From Nonomuraea indica (GTDB taxonomy: Bacteria; Actinomycetota; Actinomycetes; Streptosporangiales; Streptosporangiaceae), in contig NZ_KZ559472.1 in the NCBI RefSeq assembly GCF_002850745.1, positions 1 to 64,000 of the forward strand: a stretch of DNA of 64,000 bases, in the 5' to 3' direction. Both the position numbers and the translations under genes were made by a program. Positions 16,634-24,539 of this stretch are shown piece after piece (position 1 is the stretch's first letter; every line of letters begins with the position of its first letter). The notes beneath the pieces are model-generated. The model was given only the letters and a program-made list of their open reading frames with translations. It made no database searches and was not told the origin of the DNA.

Positions 16634-17899
16634 ATGAAGAAGCTGCTTCGGCTGGCCGTGGCCGCGCTCGCCGCCCTCCCCCTGGCCGCCTGCGCCTCCG
16701 AGAGCGAAGGTCCCGTCGCGCTCACCTGGTGGCAGGGACCCAACGCCGACACGCCCACCCAGGCCGCCGTGGCCGCCTGCAACCGCGAGGGCAAGTACAC
16801 GATCAAGGTCGAGACCCTCCCCGAAGGCTCCGACAAGCAGCGCGAGCAGCTCGTCCGCCGTCTGTCGGCCAAGGACCGCGCGGTCAACCTCATCACCCTC
16901 GACGTCGTCTGGACGGCGGAGTTCGCCGAGGCTGGCTGGATCCTGCCGCTGCCCGAGAGCACGACGAGGACCGTCTCCGAGGGCACGCTCGGCGGAGCCA
17001 TGAAGTCGGCGACGTGGAAGGGCAAGGTCTACGCCGCGCCGCTGCTGTCCGGCTCGCAGCTGCTGTGGTACCGCAAGTCGCGCGCCCAGCAGGCGGGCAT
17101 CGACCCGGCCAAGGGCGAGCTGACCTGGGAGCAGCTCCTCACCGCCGCGGGAAGCCTGCCCGACGGCGAGCGCGGCGTCGCTACACCGGGCAACCGCTAC
17201 GAGGGCTACACCGTCTTCATCAACGCCCTCGTCGCCTCCGCCGGCGGCCAGATCGTCGACCCCGACGGCAACCCCGGACTCGACACCGACGCGGGCAGGG
17301 CCGCCGCCACGGTCATCTCGTCGCTGGCCTCCGGCCCCTCGGCGCTGAAGGGGATGAGCACACTCGACGAGGAGACCATGCGCGCCGCCTTCGAGAACGG
17401 CGAGGCATCCTTCATGACGAACTGGGGCTACGTCTACGCCGCCGCGGCCGATCGCGCCCGGAAGGAACCCGGGTTCAAGAAGGTCTTCGACGACTACGGC
17501 TGGGCACGCTACCCCAGGGTCGTCCAGGGCTCACCCAGCGCGCCGCCGCTCGGCGGCTCCAACCTCGCCGTCGGCGCGGGCACGCCGGAGGACCAGCGCC
17601 AGAGCGCCTTCGCCGCGCTCGCCTGCCTGACCTCGACGCAGTCGCAGAAGACTTTCATGCTCCAGTCGGGCATCCCCGCCGCCCGCTCCTCGGTCTACGA
17701 CGACCCCGAGGTGCGGGCGAAGTTCCCCTTCGCCGACGTCATGCGCGACTCGATCGCCGAGGCGGCCCCGCGTCCGATGGCGCGCAAGTACAACGCGCTG
17801 TCCACCGCCATCCAGACGGCCTTCCACCCGCCCGCCTCCGTCACCGCCGGGACCGCCGCCAAGGCCAACGCCGCCGTCAGCGAGGCCGTCAAGCAGTGA
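16634..17899 (+). CDS. ABC sugar importer, solute-binding lipoprotein
   Basis: 421 residues, ATG preceded by GGGAGAA. A type II signal peptide ends at the lipobox LAAC with C20 as the lipidated cysteine. The mature part follows the extracellular binding protein family 1 pattern (ALTWWQGPN, EGSDKQREQLVRRLSA, VVWTAEFAEAGWILPL, GVATPGNRYEGYTVFINAL). Known: these proteins deliver mono- or oligosaccharides to two-permease importers. First gene of a six-gene operon; its stop overlaps the first permease start (GTGA). The substrate is unknown; the divergent glycosidase points to a phosphodiester-linked sugar or its product. Confidence 0.9.
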   Translation: MKKLLRLAVAALAALPLAACASESEGPVALTWWQGPNADTPTQAAVAACNREGKYTIKVETLPEGSDKQREQLVRRLSAKDRAVNLITLDVVWTAEFAEAGWILPLPESTTRTVSEGTLGGAMKSATWKGKVYAAPLLSGSQLLWYRKSRAQQAGIDPAKGELTWEQLLTAAGSLPDGERGVATPGNRYEGYTVFINALVASAGGQIVDPDGNPGLDTDAGRAAATVISSLASGPSALKGMSTLDEETMRAAFENGEASFMTNWGYVYAAAADRARKEPGFKKVFDDYGWARYPRVVQGSPSAPPLGGSNLAVGAGTPEDQRQSAFAALACLTSTQSQKTFMLQSGIPAARSSVYDDPEVRAKFPFADVMRDSIAEAAPRPMARKYNALSTAIQTAFHPPASVTAGTAAKANAAVSEAVKQ

Positions 17900-18744
17900 G
17901 CCAGATTCCTCAAGCACGTGAGCAGCGGCTCGGGTGGCTCATGGCCGCCCCTGCCCTGCTGCTCATGGTCGCGGTCACGGTCGTACCTGTCCTGCGTACG
18001 GCGGCGCTCTCCCTGGAGAACTACTCACTGAGCGCGCCGGGTGAGCGAGCCTTCGCCGGGCTGGACAACTACGGTCGCATACTCACCAGCGACACCTGGT
18101 GGCAGGACCTCGCCGCGACCGTCGTTCTGACGGTGACCAGCGTGGGATTGGAGTTCGTGCTGGGTTTCGCGCTCGCGATGGCCATGCACAAGATGCTGTG
18201 GGGGCGGCAGTTCCTGCGGACCATAGTGCTCGTGCCGTACGCGGTGCTGACGGTCGTCTCGGCGTTCGCCTTCCGCTTCGCCTTCCAGCCGTCGGTCGGC
18301 TTCGTCGGCGGCGACTTCAACTGGCTCGGCGAGACCTGGTCGGCCTACTCGGTGATCGTGCTGACCGAAGTATGGAAGACGACGCCGTTCATGGCGCTGA
18401 TGCTGCTCGCCGGGCTGGTGACCGTGCCGGGCGAGGTGTACGAGGCGGCCAAGGTGGACGGGGCCGGGGCGTGGCAGCGGTTCTGGCGGGTGACCGTCCC
18501 GTGTGTGCGGCCCGCGATCGTGGTCGCGCTGCTGTTCCGCACCCTCGACGCCTTCCGCGTCTTCGACACCGTCTACATCCAGACGCAGGGCGCGGTCGGC
18601 ACGGAGACGCTGTCGTTCCTGAGCTACCGCTTCCTCATCAGGGACCTGGAGGTCGGTCTCGGCTCGGCTGTTTCGGTGCTGCTGTTCGTCTGCGTCGCGA
18701 TGATCGCGGCCGGGTTCGTCCGAGCGTTCAGGGGTGAGTCATGA
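17896..18744 (+). CDS. ABC sugar importer permease, MalF-like
   Basis: 282 residues from a GTG inside the previous stop (GTGA). Six membrane segments are predicted, beginning LMAAPALLLMVAVTVVPVL. The EAA loop for ATPase contact is visible (EAAKVDGAGAWQRFWRVTVP) in the C-terminal half. Family size is normal. Its stop overlaps the next permease start. No ATPase gene lies in the operon; actinobacterial sugar importers commonly share an MsiK-type ATPase encoded elsewhere. Confidence 0.9.
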   Translation: MSQIPQAREQRLGWLMAAPALLLMVAVTVVPVLRTAALSLENYSLSAPGERAFAGLDNYGRILTSDTWWQDLAATVVLTVTSVGLEFVLGFALAMAMHKMLWGRQFLRTIVLVPYAVLTVVSAFAFRFAFQPSVGFVGGDFNWLGETWSAYSVIVLTEVWKTTPFMALMLLAGLVTVPGEVYEAAKVDGAGAWQRFWRVTVPCVRPAIVVALLFRTLDAFRVFDTVYIQTQGAVGTETLSFLSYRFLIRDLEVGLGSAVSVLLFVCVAMIAAGFVRAFRGES

Positions 18745-19559
18745 AGCGCAGGATCGCCGACCTGCTGGTCACCACGACGGTCGCCGTCTGGACGCTCGCC
18801 CCGATCGTGTGGGTCGTCAGCCTGTCGCTCAAACCGGCCTCCCTGCAGAACGACGGCCGTTTCCTGCCCGCCTCGCCCACGCTGGAGAACTACACGGGGT
18901 TGTTCACCAACCCGATGTTCACCACCGCGCTGCGCAACTCCGTGGGCATCTCCCTGATCGCCACGACCGTCTCGGTGATCGTCGCGGTGTTCGCCGCGTA
19001 CGCGATCGCGAGGCTGCGCTTCCGTGGCAACGGCGCGGTGCTGGGGCTCGCGCTCGGCCTGACCATGTTTCCCGCGATCGCCTTGGTGGGGCCGCTGTTC
19101 ACACTGTGGACCGACCTCGGGCTCTTCGACACCTGGCTCGGGCTGATCATTCCTTACGTGTCGTTCTCGCTGCCGCTGGCGATCTGGCTGATGACCGCTT
19201 TCTTCCGCACGATCCCCTGGGATCTGGAGGAATCCGCCCAGATGGACGGGGCCAGCAGGCTCCAGGCGCTGCTCCGGGTGATCATCCCGGTCGCCGCGCC
19301 CGGCGTGGTCACCACGTTCCTGCTGACCTTCCTGGCCTGCTGGGGCGAGTTCCTGTTCGCGATCTCGCTCACCTCGACCGACCGGTCGCGTACGGTCCCC
19401 GCCGCGCTGGCCTTCTTCACCGGGGAGTCGGAGTTCCAGCAACCCTACGGCGCCATCGCGGCGGCGGCCTTGATGGTGACCGTTCCCGTGGTCATCCTGG
19501 TCCTCATCTCCCAGCGCCGCATCGTCGCAGGGCTCACCTCCGGCGCGGTGAAGGGATGA
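18741..19559 (+). CDS. ABC sugar importer permease, MalG-like
   Basis: 272 residues, ATGA overlap with the preceding permease. It has the MalG-like N-terminus (LLVTTTVAVWTLAPIVWVVS), six predicted membrane segments, the EAA loop (EESAQMDGASRLQALLRVII) and the usual ending (RRIVAGLTSGAVKG). It pairs with the preceding permease to form the channel. Forty-three bases separate it from the ROK gene. Confidence 0.9.
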   Translation: MKRRIADLLVTTTVAVWTLAPIVWVVSLSLKPASLQNDGRFLPASPTLENYTGLFTNPMFTTALRNSVGISLIATTVSVIVAVFAAYAIARLRFRGNGAVLGLALGLTMFPAIALVGPLFTLWTDLGLFDTWLGLIIPYVSFSLPLAIWLMTAFFRTIPWDLEESAQMDGASRLQALLRVIIPVAAPGVVTTFLLTFLACWGEFLFAISLTSTDRSRTVPAALAFFTGESEFQQPYGAIAAAALMVTVPVVILVLISQRRIVAGLTSGAVKG

Positions 19560-19602
19560 CCTGGGTGATCCACAACGATCCAACGACCACGAGGATGTTG
19601 CC

Positions 19603-20769
19603 ATGACCTCCGCAGCGACCGCTCCTCTGCTCCGCCGGCTCAACGCGGAGACCGTGCTGAACGTGCTGCGGGACGTCGAGGCGATCAGGCACACCGAGCT
19701 CGCCGACGCCGCCGGGCTCTCCAGGCCCACCGTCGACGCCGTGATCGAGGACCTTCGGCGCATCGGCCTCATTGCCGAGGTCGAGGACGACACGCCCGGT
19801 CGCCGTGGCAGGCCCGCCCGGCTGGTGCGCTTCAGGGCCGAGCGCGGGCATGTCGTCGGCATCGACATCGGTGTGCACAAGTGCATGGTGTCCGTGGCCG
19901 ACCTGCGCGGTGTCGTACTGACGACCCAGGTGAGGTCGCTCGGGCAGGAGCTCGGCCGCAAGGAACGGCTCGACGGGGTGCGCAAGGCCGTGCGTGAGGC
20001 GCTGAAGCAGGCGCGGGTCGAAAGGTCGGCCGTGCTCGCGGCCTGCGCGGCCACGCCTGGCATCGTCGATCCGCGCACCGGAGTGGTGCTCACCTGCGAC
20101 GTCCTGCCCGACTGGAAAGGGCTGAACCTGCGGGCCGTACTCGGCCGCTCCTTCGGCGCGCCCGTCCTCGCCGACAACGACGCCAACCTCGCCGTCGTCG
20201 GAGAGCGCTGGCGCGGCGTGGCCTCGACCAGCGAGGACGTCATCTACGTGCTCGCGGGTGAACGGCTCGGCGCCGGGATCGTCTCCGGCGGCCAGGTCTT
20301 CCGCGGCCACGACGGGGGCGCGGGCGAAATGTCCTTCCTCAGCCTGCTCGAACACACGCCGGGCGCCGAGGGCATAGGCGCGCTCGCCAGCCACATCGGC
20401 AAGGAGGTCGTCGCCAGGCTGCGCGAGCACACCAGCTCGCTGACCGGCGACGCCGCGCTGCTGCTCGCCGCCGCCCGCGACGGTGACACCGAGGCCCAGC
20501 AGGTGCTGGAGGAGATCCTCGCCCGCATCGCCAGAGCGATCGGCACGATGGCGCTGCTCCTGAACCCCGAACTGATCGTCATTGGAGGCGGCGTCGCGGC
20601 CGCGGGCGAGCAGATCGCTGAGCCGATCAGGCGCAGGCTGCCGCGAATGACCTCCCTGCCGCCGCGCCTGGAGGTGTCGGCCCTGGGAGACAAGGCCGTC
20701 ACCGTCGGCGCGCTCAGAACCGCGCTCGACTCCGTCGAGAGTTCCCTGCTGGACAACCTGAATGCCTGA
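19603..20769 (+). CDS. ROK-family transcriptional regulator
   Basis: 388 residues. An N-terminal winged helix (HTELADAAGLSRPTVDAVIE, about 32-51) precedes the ROK/ASKHA sugar-binding domain, with GIDIGVHKCMVSVAD (about 86-100), DNDANLAVVGE and the C-terminal NPELIVIGGGV. The cysteine zinc motif usual in ROK proteins (CxCGxxGCxE) is missing: the matching region reads GHDGGAGEMSFLSLLEHTPG. Known: ROK regulators repress sugar operons and release DNA on sugar binding. As the fourth gene of the operon it probably regulates it. The missing zinc site may change effector sensing. Confidence 0.9.
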   Translation: MTSAATAPLLRRLNAETVLNVLRDVEAIRHTELADAAGLSRPTVDAVIEDLRRIGLIAEVEDDTPGRRGRPARLVRFRAERGHVVGIDIGVHKCMVSVADLRGVVLTTQVRSLGQELGRKERLDGVRKAVREALKQARVERSAVLAACAATPGIVDPRTGVVLTCDVLPDWKGLNLRAVLGRSFGAPVLADNDANLAVVGERWRGVASTSEDVIYVLAGERLGAGIVSGGQVFRGHDGGAGEMSFLSLLEHTPGAEGIGALASHIGKEVVARLREHTSSLTGDAALLLAAARDGDTEAQQVLEEILARIARAIGTMALLLNPELIVIGGGVAAAGEQIAEPIRRRLPRMTSLPPRLEVSALGDKAVTVGALRTALDSVESSLLDNLNA

Positions 20770-20779
20770 ACGGAGCAGT

Positions 20780-22033
20780 ATGACCCCGGTGTCGCTGGCC
20801 ATCGTCGGAGCCGGAGACCGCGGCAGCGGATACGCCCGCTGGGCGCTCGCACACCCGCACCTGGCGCGAATCGCGGCCGTCGCCGACCCGGCCGCGGAGC
20901 GGGCACGTCCCCTGGCCGAGGCGGGCGGCGCCCGGATCTTCGCCGGCTGGCGCGACCTCGCCGCCGAAGGCAGGATCGCCGACGCCGTCGTCATCGCCAC
21001 CCAGGACGGCGACCACGCCGAGCCCGCCAGGACCTTCGCGGAACTCGGCTACCACATCCTGATCGAGAAGCCGCTCGCGCCGACGGAAGCCGAGTGCCGC
21101 GAGATCGTCGCGGCGGCCGAGCGCGCGGGCGTGATCTTCGCTGTCTGCCACGTGCTGCGCTACGCGCCCTACACCGACACGGTCAGATCCGTCGTGCGCT
21201 CCGGGCAGATCGGCGAGATCGTCTCCGTCCAGCATCTCGAACCCGTGGGCTTCTGGCACCAGGCGCACTCCTACGTGCGCGGCAACTGGCGCCGCACCGA
21301 CCAGTCCACGTTCATGCTGCTCGCCAAGTCCTCTCACGACCTCGACTGGCTGCAGTACGTCGTCGGCAGGCCGATCGCGCGGGTCTCCAGCTTCGGCGGG
21401 CTCAAGCACTTCACGCGCGACAACCGGCCGCCAGGATCGGCGTCGAGGTGCCTCGACTGCGCCGTCGAACCGGCATGCCCCTACTCGGCGCCCAGACTGT
21501 ACGGCGGGCGCCTGCGCGAAGGGCAGCACGGCTGGCCGCTGAGCGTCGTCACCAGGGAGTTCACCGAGGACGCCCTCACCAGCGCACTGCGGCACGGGCC
21601 GTACGGCAGGTGCGTCTACGACTGCGACAACGACGTCGTCGATCACCAGGTCGTGGCCATGGAGTTCGACGGCGGCGCGAGCGGCGTCTTCACCATGACC
21701 GCCTTTAACGCTGGTGGACACCGCCGTACGAGGATCTTCGGCACCCACGGCGAACTGGAGTGCGACGGCGAGCACGTGCGCGTCCACGACTTCCGCACGG
21801 GCGACGTCTCCACCATCACGGTCGCCGCGACGGGCGACCCCACAGCCGGAGGTGGCCACGCCGGTGGCGACGAACGGCTCATGGAGGCGTTCGTGCGCGC
21901 GGTGGCGACCGGCGAGCGCGACCTGATCCGATCGGGGCCCGCCGAGTCACTCGCCTCCCACCTGGCGGTCTTCGCCGCCGAGCGGGCGAGGATCACCCAG
22001 CAGGTCATCCCCCTCACGGAAGGAGCTCGCTGA
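20780..22033 (+). CDS. Gfo/Idh/MocA-family NAD(P)-dependent oxidoreductase
   Basis: 417 residues from ATG at 20780, chosen because GGAG lies just upstream; an in-frame ATG at 20762 would overlap the ROK stop. Rossmann fold at the N-terminus (LAIVGAGDRGSGYARWAL), the family EKP motif (YHILIEKPLAPTEAE) and a C-terminal substrate domain follow. A cysteine cluster (CLDCAVEPACPY) sits in the middle, seen in a subset of the family. Known: these enzymes oxidise or reduce sugars and inositols. In this operon it would act on the imported sugar in the cytosol (inference). Its stop overlaps the next ATG. Confidence 0.9.
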   Translation: MTPVSLAIVGAGDRGSGYARWALAHPHLARIAAVADPAAERARPLAEAGGARIFAGWRDLAAEGRIADAVVIATQDGDHAEPARTFAELGYHILIEKPLAPTEAECREIVAAAERAGVIFAVCHVLRYAPYTDTVRSVVRSGQIGEIVSVQHLEPVGFWHQAHSYVRGNWRRTDQSTFMLLAKSSHDLDWLQYVVGRPIARVSSFGGLKHFTRDNRPPGSASRCLDCAVEPACPYSAPRLYGGRLREGQHGWPLSVVTREFTEDALTSALRHGPYGRCVYDCDNDVVDHQVVAMEFDGGASGVFTMTAFNAGGHRRTRIFGTHGELECDGEHVRVHDFRTGDVSTITVAATGDPTAGGGHAGGDERLMEAFVRAVATGERDLIRSGPAESLASHLAVFAAERARITQQVIPLTEGAR

Positions 22034-22974
22034 TGCGGGCAGCTTTGCGCACGTTCGTGACCGCTCTGCTGTTCTCAGGTCTGGTCCTGCCTATGGGACC
22101 CGCCCAAGCCGACATGCCGGACGCCGCCAGCTGGCCCCGGCCGCGCTTCATCACCTACAACATCTGCGGCGCGGCGAAGCAGTGCCCGCCCGTGGACCGT
22201 AAGGCCTTTCAAGCGGCGATGGTGTCGGCCATCGACCACTGGGATGCCGACCTCGTGTTCCTCCAGGAGGTGTGTTACGGGCAGTGGACGCTCCTGCGTG
22301 ACCACCTGAGCACCCGCACCGACGGCCCGCGCTACGACAGCGTCTGGGGAGCGACCCGCACCTCGTCCGGCTGCCTCGACTGGGGCTCCGACCAGCGCTT
22401 CGGCCTGGCCACCTTCGCGAAGGGCACCTTCGAGGAGGGCACCAGGACGGTCGTCCCCCTCCCCGAGGACGAGAGCGACGGCGCGATCGAGAACCGCATC
22501 CTGCTGTGCGGACGCGTGCCCGTCACTGGCCGCCCCGTCCGCGCCTGCAACACCCACATCGCCCCAGAAACCGGTCAGGGCGGCCCCCAGGTGGACAAGG
22601 TCGCCGAGGTCACCAGGTCCTACGCAGCCGAGGGCGACCCGGTCGTGCTGGGCGGCGACTTCAACCTTGCGCCCACCGACTCCATCCTCGACGCACTCTA
22701 CGACCACAACGACGGCAAGGGGATGTTCCAGGAGGTGGACGAGAACGACACGGCGTTCTTCGGCCCCACCTGCGACCAGAGCGCCGACCGATGCAGGAGC
22801 GGAGAGCCCACGGCCGTGCCGACGTGCGCGACCGACCTGGAGACACCCGTGAAGATCGACTACATCTTCCTGAGCTCCTACTGGTTCACCAACGTACGCG
22901 GCGACGCGGCGGCCTGCGCCGACACCGTCTCCGACCACCGCCTTCTGCGAGGCGCCGCCGCCTGGGAGCACTGA
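22033..22974 (+). CDS. Secreted endonuclease/exonuclease/phosphatase-fold hydrolase
   Basis: 313 residues, start overlapping the previous stop. A signal peptide (ALLFSGLVLPMGPAQA) precedes a DNase I-like fold: FITYNICGAAK, DLVFLQEVC (metal-binding Glu), CNTHIAP, LGGDFNLAPTDSIL and the C-terminal SDHRLL, all expected active-site positions. Known: the fold cleaves phosphodiester or phosphomonoester bonds in DNA, phospholipids or inositol phosphates. Several cysteines suggest disulfides outside the cell. Position as last gene of a sugar-import operon, with a phosphodiester glycosidase opposite, supports a sugar-phosphate diester substrate; a secreted nuclease remains possible. Confidence 0.87.
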   Translation: MRAALRTFVTALLFSGLVLPMGPAQADMPDAASWPRPRFITYNICGAAKQCPPVDRKAFQAAMVSAIDHWDADLVFLQEVCYGQWTLLRDHLSTRTDGPRYDSVWGATRTSSGCLDWGSDQRFGLATFAKGTFEEGTRTVVPLPEDESDGAIENRILLCGRVPVTGRPVRACNTHIAPETGQGGPQVDKVAEVTRSYAAEGDPVVLGGDFNLAPTDSILDALYDHNDGKGMFQEVDENDTAFFGPTCDQSADRCRSGEPTAVPTCATDLETPVKIDYIFLSSYWFTNVRGDAAACADTVSDHRLLRGAAAWEH

Positions 22975-23149
22975 CCCGGCGTCACGACGTCAACGGCCAC
23001 GCCTCCACCACCCCTGCACAACCGCGCAGGAGGCACCCGCGGCGGCTCGACCGCCTCTTCCCCCGTGTCCGCCTCGGTGATTGCTGGTCACGTTCGAGCG
23101 GCGCTCGGGAGGCCCGGTGCCGCAACCGGTCAAGGTCCGCAGGCTCGGA
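22975..23149. other. Intergenic region, no gene seen
   Basis: 175 bases between the end of the sugar operon and the convergent AsnC gene. No convincing terminator hairpin with U-tract and no tRNA or repeat was found. Confidence 0.4.
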
Positions 23150-23596
23150 TCAAGAGGTGGCGTCGGTCAGCGGCTTGTGAGGGTATGCGCGCAGCACGAG
23201 GGACGTGGTGACAGGGCCGTACCGGGCAAGTGCGTCGACGACTTCTTCGAGTCGTCCTGCCTGCGGACAGTAGACATGGAAGATGAGGCAGTCCTCCCCG
23301 GTGACCCTGAGGCTGGAGGCGATCTCGGGGGTCCGGGAGGCGAAGTCCAGGGCGCGTGAGAGGTGGGCATGTGTGGTGCGGAGCCGGATGACCGCGTGAA
23401 TGTTCAGCCCGAGGGCTACCGGGTCGACCACGGCTCGGTAGCCGGTGATGACGCCGCTTTTCTCCAGTCGTTGGATGCGCGCGCTGGCCGCGGGCTGCGA
23501 GAGCCCGACCCGGCGCCCCACCTCCGCGCCGGTCAGCCGGCCGTCGGCCTGGAGCAGGGCGAGGATGTCCCGGTCTATCCGGTCGAGTGATTCCAT
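23150..23596 (-). CDS. AsnC/Lrp-family transcriptional regulator
   Basis: 148 residues from ATG (MESLDRIDRDILALLQADGR). N-terminal HTH with GAEVGRRVGLSQPAASARIQ at about residues 22-41, then the ligand-binding RAM/ACT domain (HAVIRLRTTHAHLSRALDF, GEDCLIFHVYC). Size is normal. It diverges from the small hydrolase gene across 105 bases, so the hydrolase is a plausible target. The ligand is probably an amino acid or a related small molecule, as for most of the family. An upstream in-frame GTG would add a few residues; ATG is preferred for the typical start. Confidence 0.9.
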   Translation of the reverse strand: MESLDRIDRDILALLQADGRLTGAEVGRRVGLSQPAASARIQRLEKSGVITGYRAVVDPVALGLNIHAVIRLRTTHAHLSRALDFASRTPEIASSLRVTGEDCLIFHVYCPQAGRLEEVVDALARYGPVTTSLVLRAYPHKPLTDATS

Positions 23597-23701
23597 CGTT
23601 GTCAGCACCACTTTCTTTGAGATCGCTCGCGCGACCGCCACTGACCTGATGGATTCAACAGAATCTGCACCAGGCGCTCCCAGGGTGGCAGAGAGCGGCG
23701 A

Positions 23702-24268
23702 GTGAAACGGTGGTGGGCAGTGGTCGCGTACGTCGTCATCCCGGGTATCGACGGTTCGGACGGACGGCACTGGCAGACCTTGTGGGAGCGGCAGTGGGGC
23801 ACCTCGGCGGTGAGGATCTCCCCTGCCTCGTGGTCGGCTCCCGATCTGGATGACTGGGTCAAGGCTGTCCAGGAGGCCTATGACGAGGCTCGCCGGCAAG
23901 ACAGCCGCGTGGTGCTGGTCGCCCACAGCCTGGGTTGCTGGGCGGCGTCCATCTGGCTGAGCAACAACCCCTCAAGCCCGACCGGTGGCGCATTCCTGGT
24001 CGCGCCCCCCGACCCGCACGGGCCGGCTTTCCCCCGCCAGGCAGCTGCGACGTTCATGGAGGTGTCGGCGCAACCGTTGCCGTGTCCGGCCCTGGTGGTG
24101 GGCAGCGCCGACGACCCGTACTGCACCCCGCAGGCGGGTGCCGGCTTCGCCGCGCGGTGGGATGCGCGGTGGCATCTGGCGGGCGCGTGCGGACACCTCA
24201 ACTCCGCCAGCGGCCTGGGCTCGTGGCGGCATGGCCGTGAACTCCTGGACTCGCTGACCCGACAATGA
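23702..24268 (+). CDS. RBBP9/YdeN-type alpha/beta hydrolase
   Basis: 188 residues. The family start (VVIPGIDGSDGRHWQTLWE) is present, with the nucleophile in VAHSLG (S76), the acid in VVGSADDPYC (about D137-D138) and H165 in GACGHLNSASG. No signal peptide. Known: YdeN/RBBP9 proteins are small serine hydrolases, mostly of unknown substrate. GTG at 23702 was taken, though GTG at 23720 also gives a plausible start. Divergent from the AsnC regulator. A near-perfect integrase fragment begins 8 bases after its stop. Confidence 0.87.
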   Translation: MKRWWAVVAYVVIPGIDGSDGRHWQTLWERQWGTSAVRISPASWSAPDLDDWVKAVQEAYDEARRQDSRVVLVAHSLGCWAASIWLSNNPSSPTGGAFLVAPPDPHGPAFPRQAAATFMEVSAQPLPCPALVVGSADDPYCTPQAGAGFAARWDARWHLAGACGHLNSASGLGSWRHGRELLDSLTRQ

Positions 24269-24275
24269 TCAACCA

Positions 24276-24420
24276 CCCGCCGTGGACGTCACGCTCCCCT
24301 GGCAGGCACTCACCGGCAAGCCCGTGACCCACCGGCTGGTCTTCACCCTCCGCACGTACACGCACCTCATGCCGTCCAGCGAGGACCGCACCCGCAAGGC
24401 CGTCGATCGCGTCCCCGGGG
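24276..24420 (+). pseudogene. Integrase fragment with internal deletion (remnant C)
   Basis: 24276-24347 matches int 4576-4647 and 24348-24410 matches int 4879-4941, with about two mismatches overall. The segment between (231 bases, 77 codons) is missing; both breakpoints carry CTTCACC in the intact gene, so a short direct repeat probably mediated the loss. The lost part contains the catalytic His-x-x-Arg region. High identity implies recent exchange or duplication from the same element type. Confidence 0.88.
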
Positions 24421-24539
24421 CACACGAGCCGAGCCGTGTGCCCTCGATGTGGCCGGATGGTCTCCGGCCTGCGGGCGCCCGGACGAGTCCGGGCCTTACG
24501 GCCCTTCCACGGGGGTGCGGTGGCCGGTGTAATGAGGCC

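Noticed and set aside
16585..18744. Very long frame overlapping the binding protein and first permease
   Set aside because: The first part is an off-frame shadow of the binding-protein gene; the real permease starts at GTG 17896.
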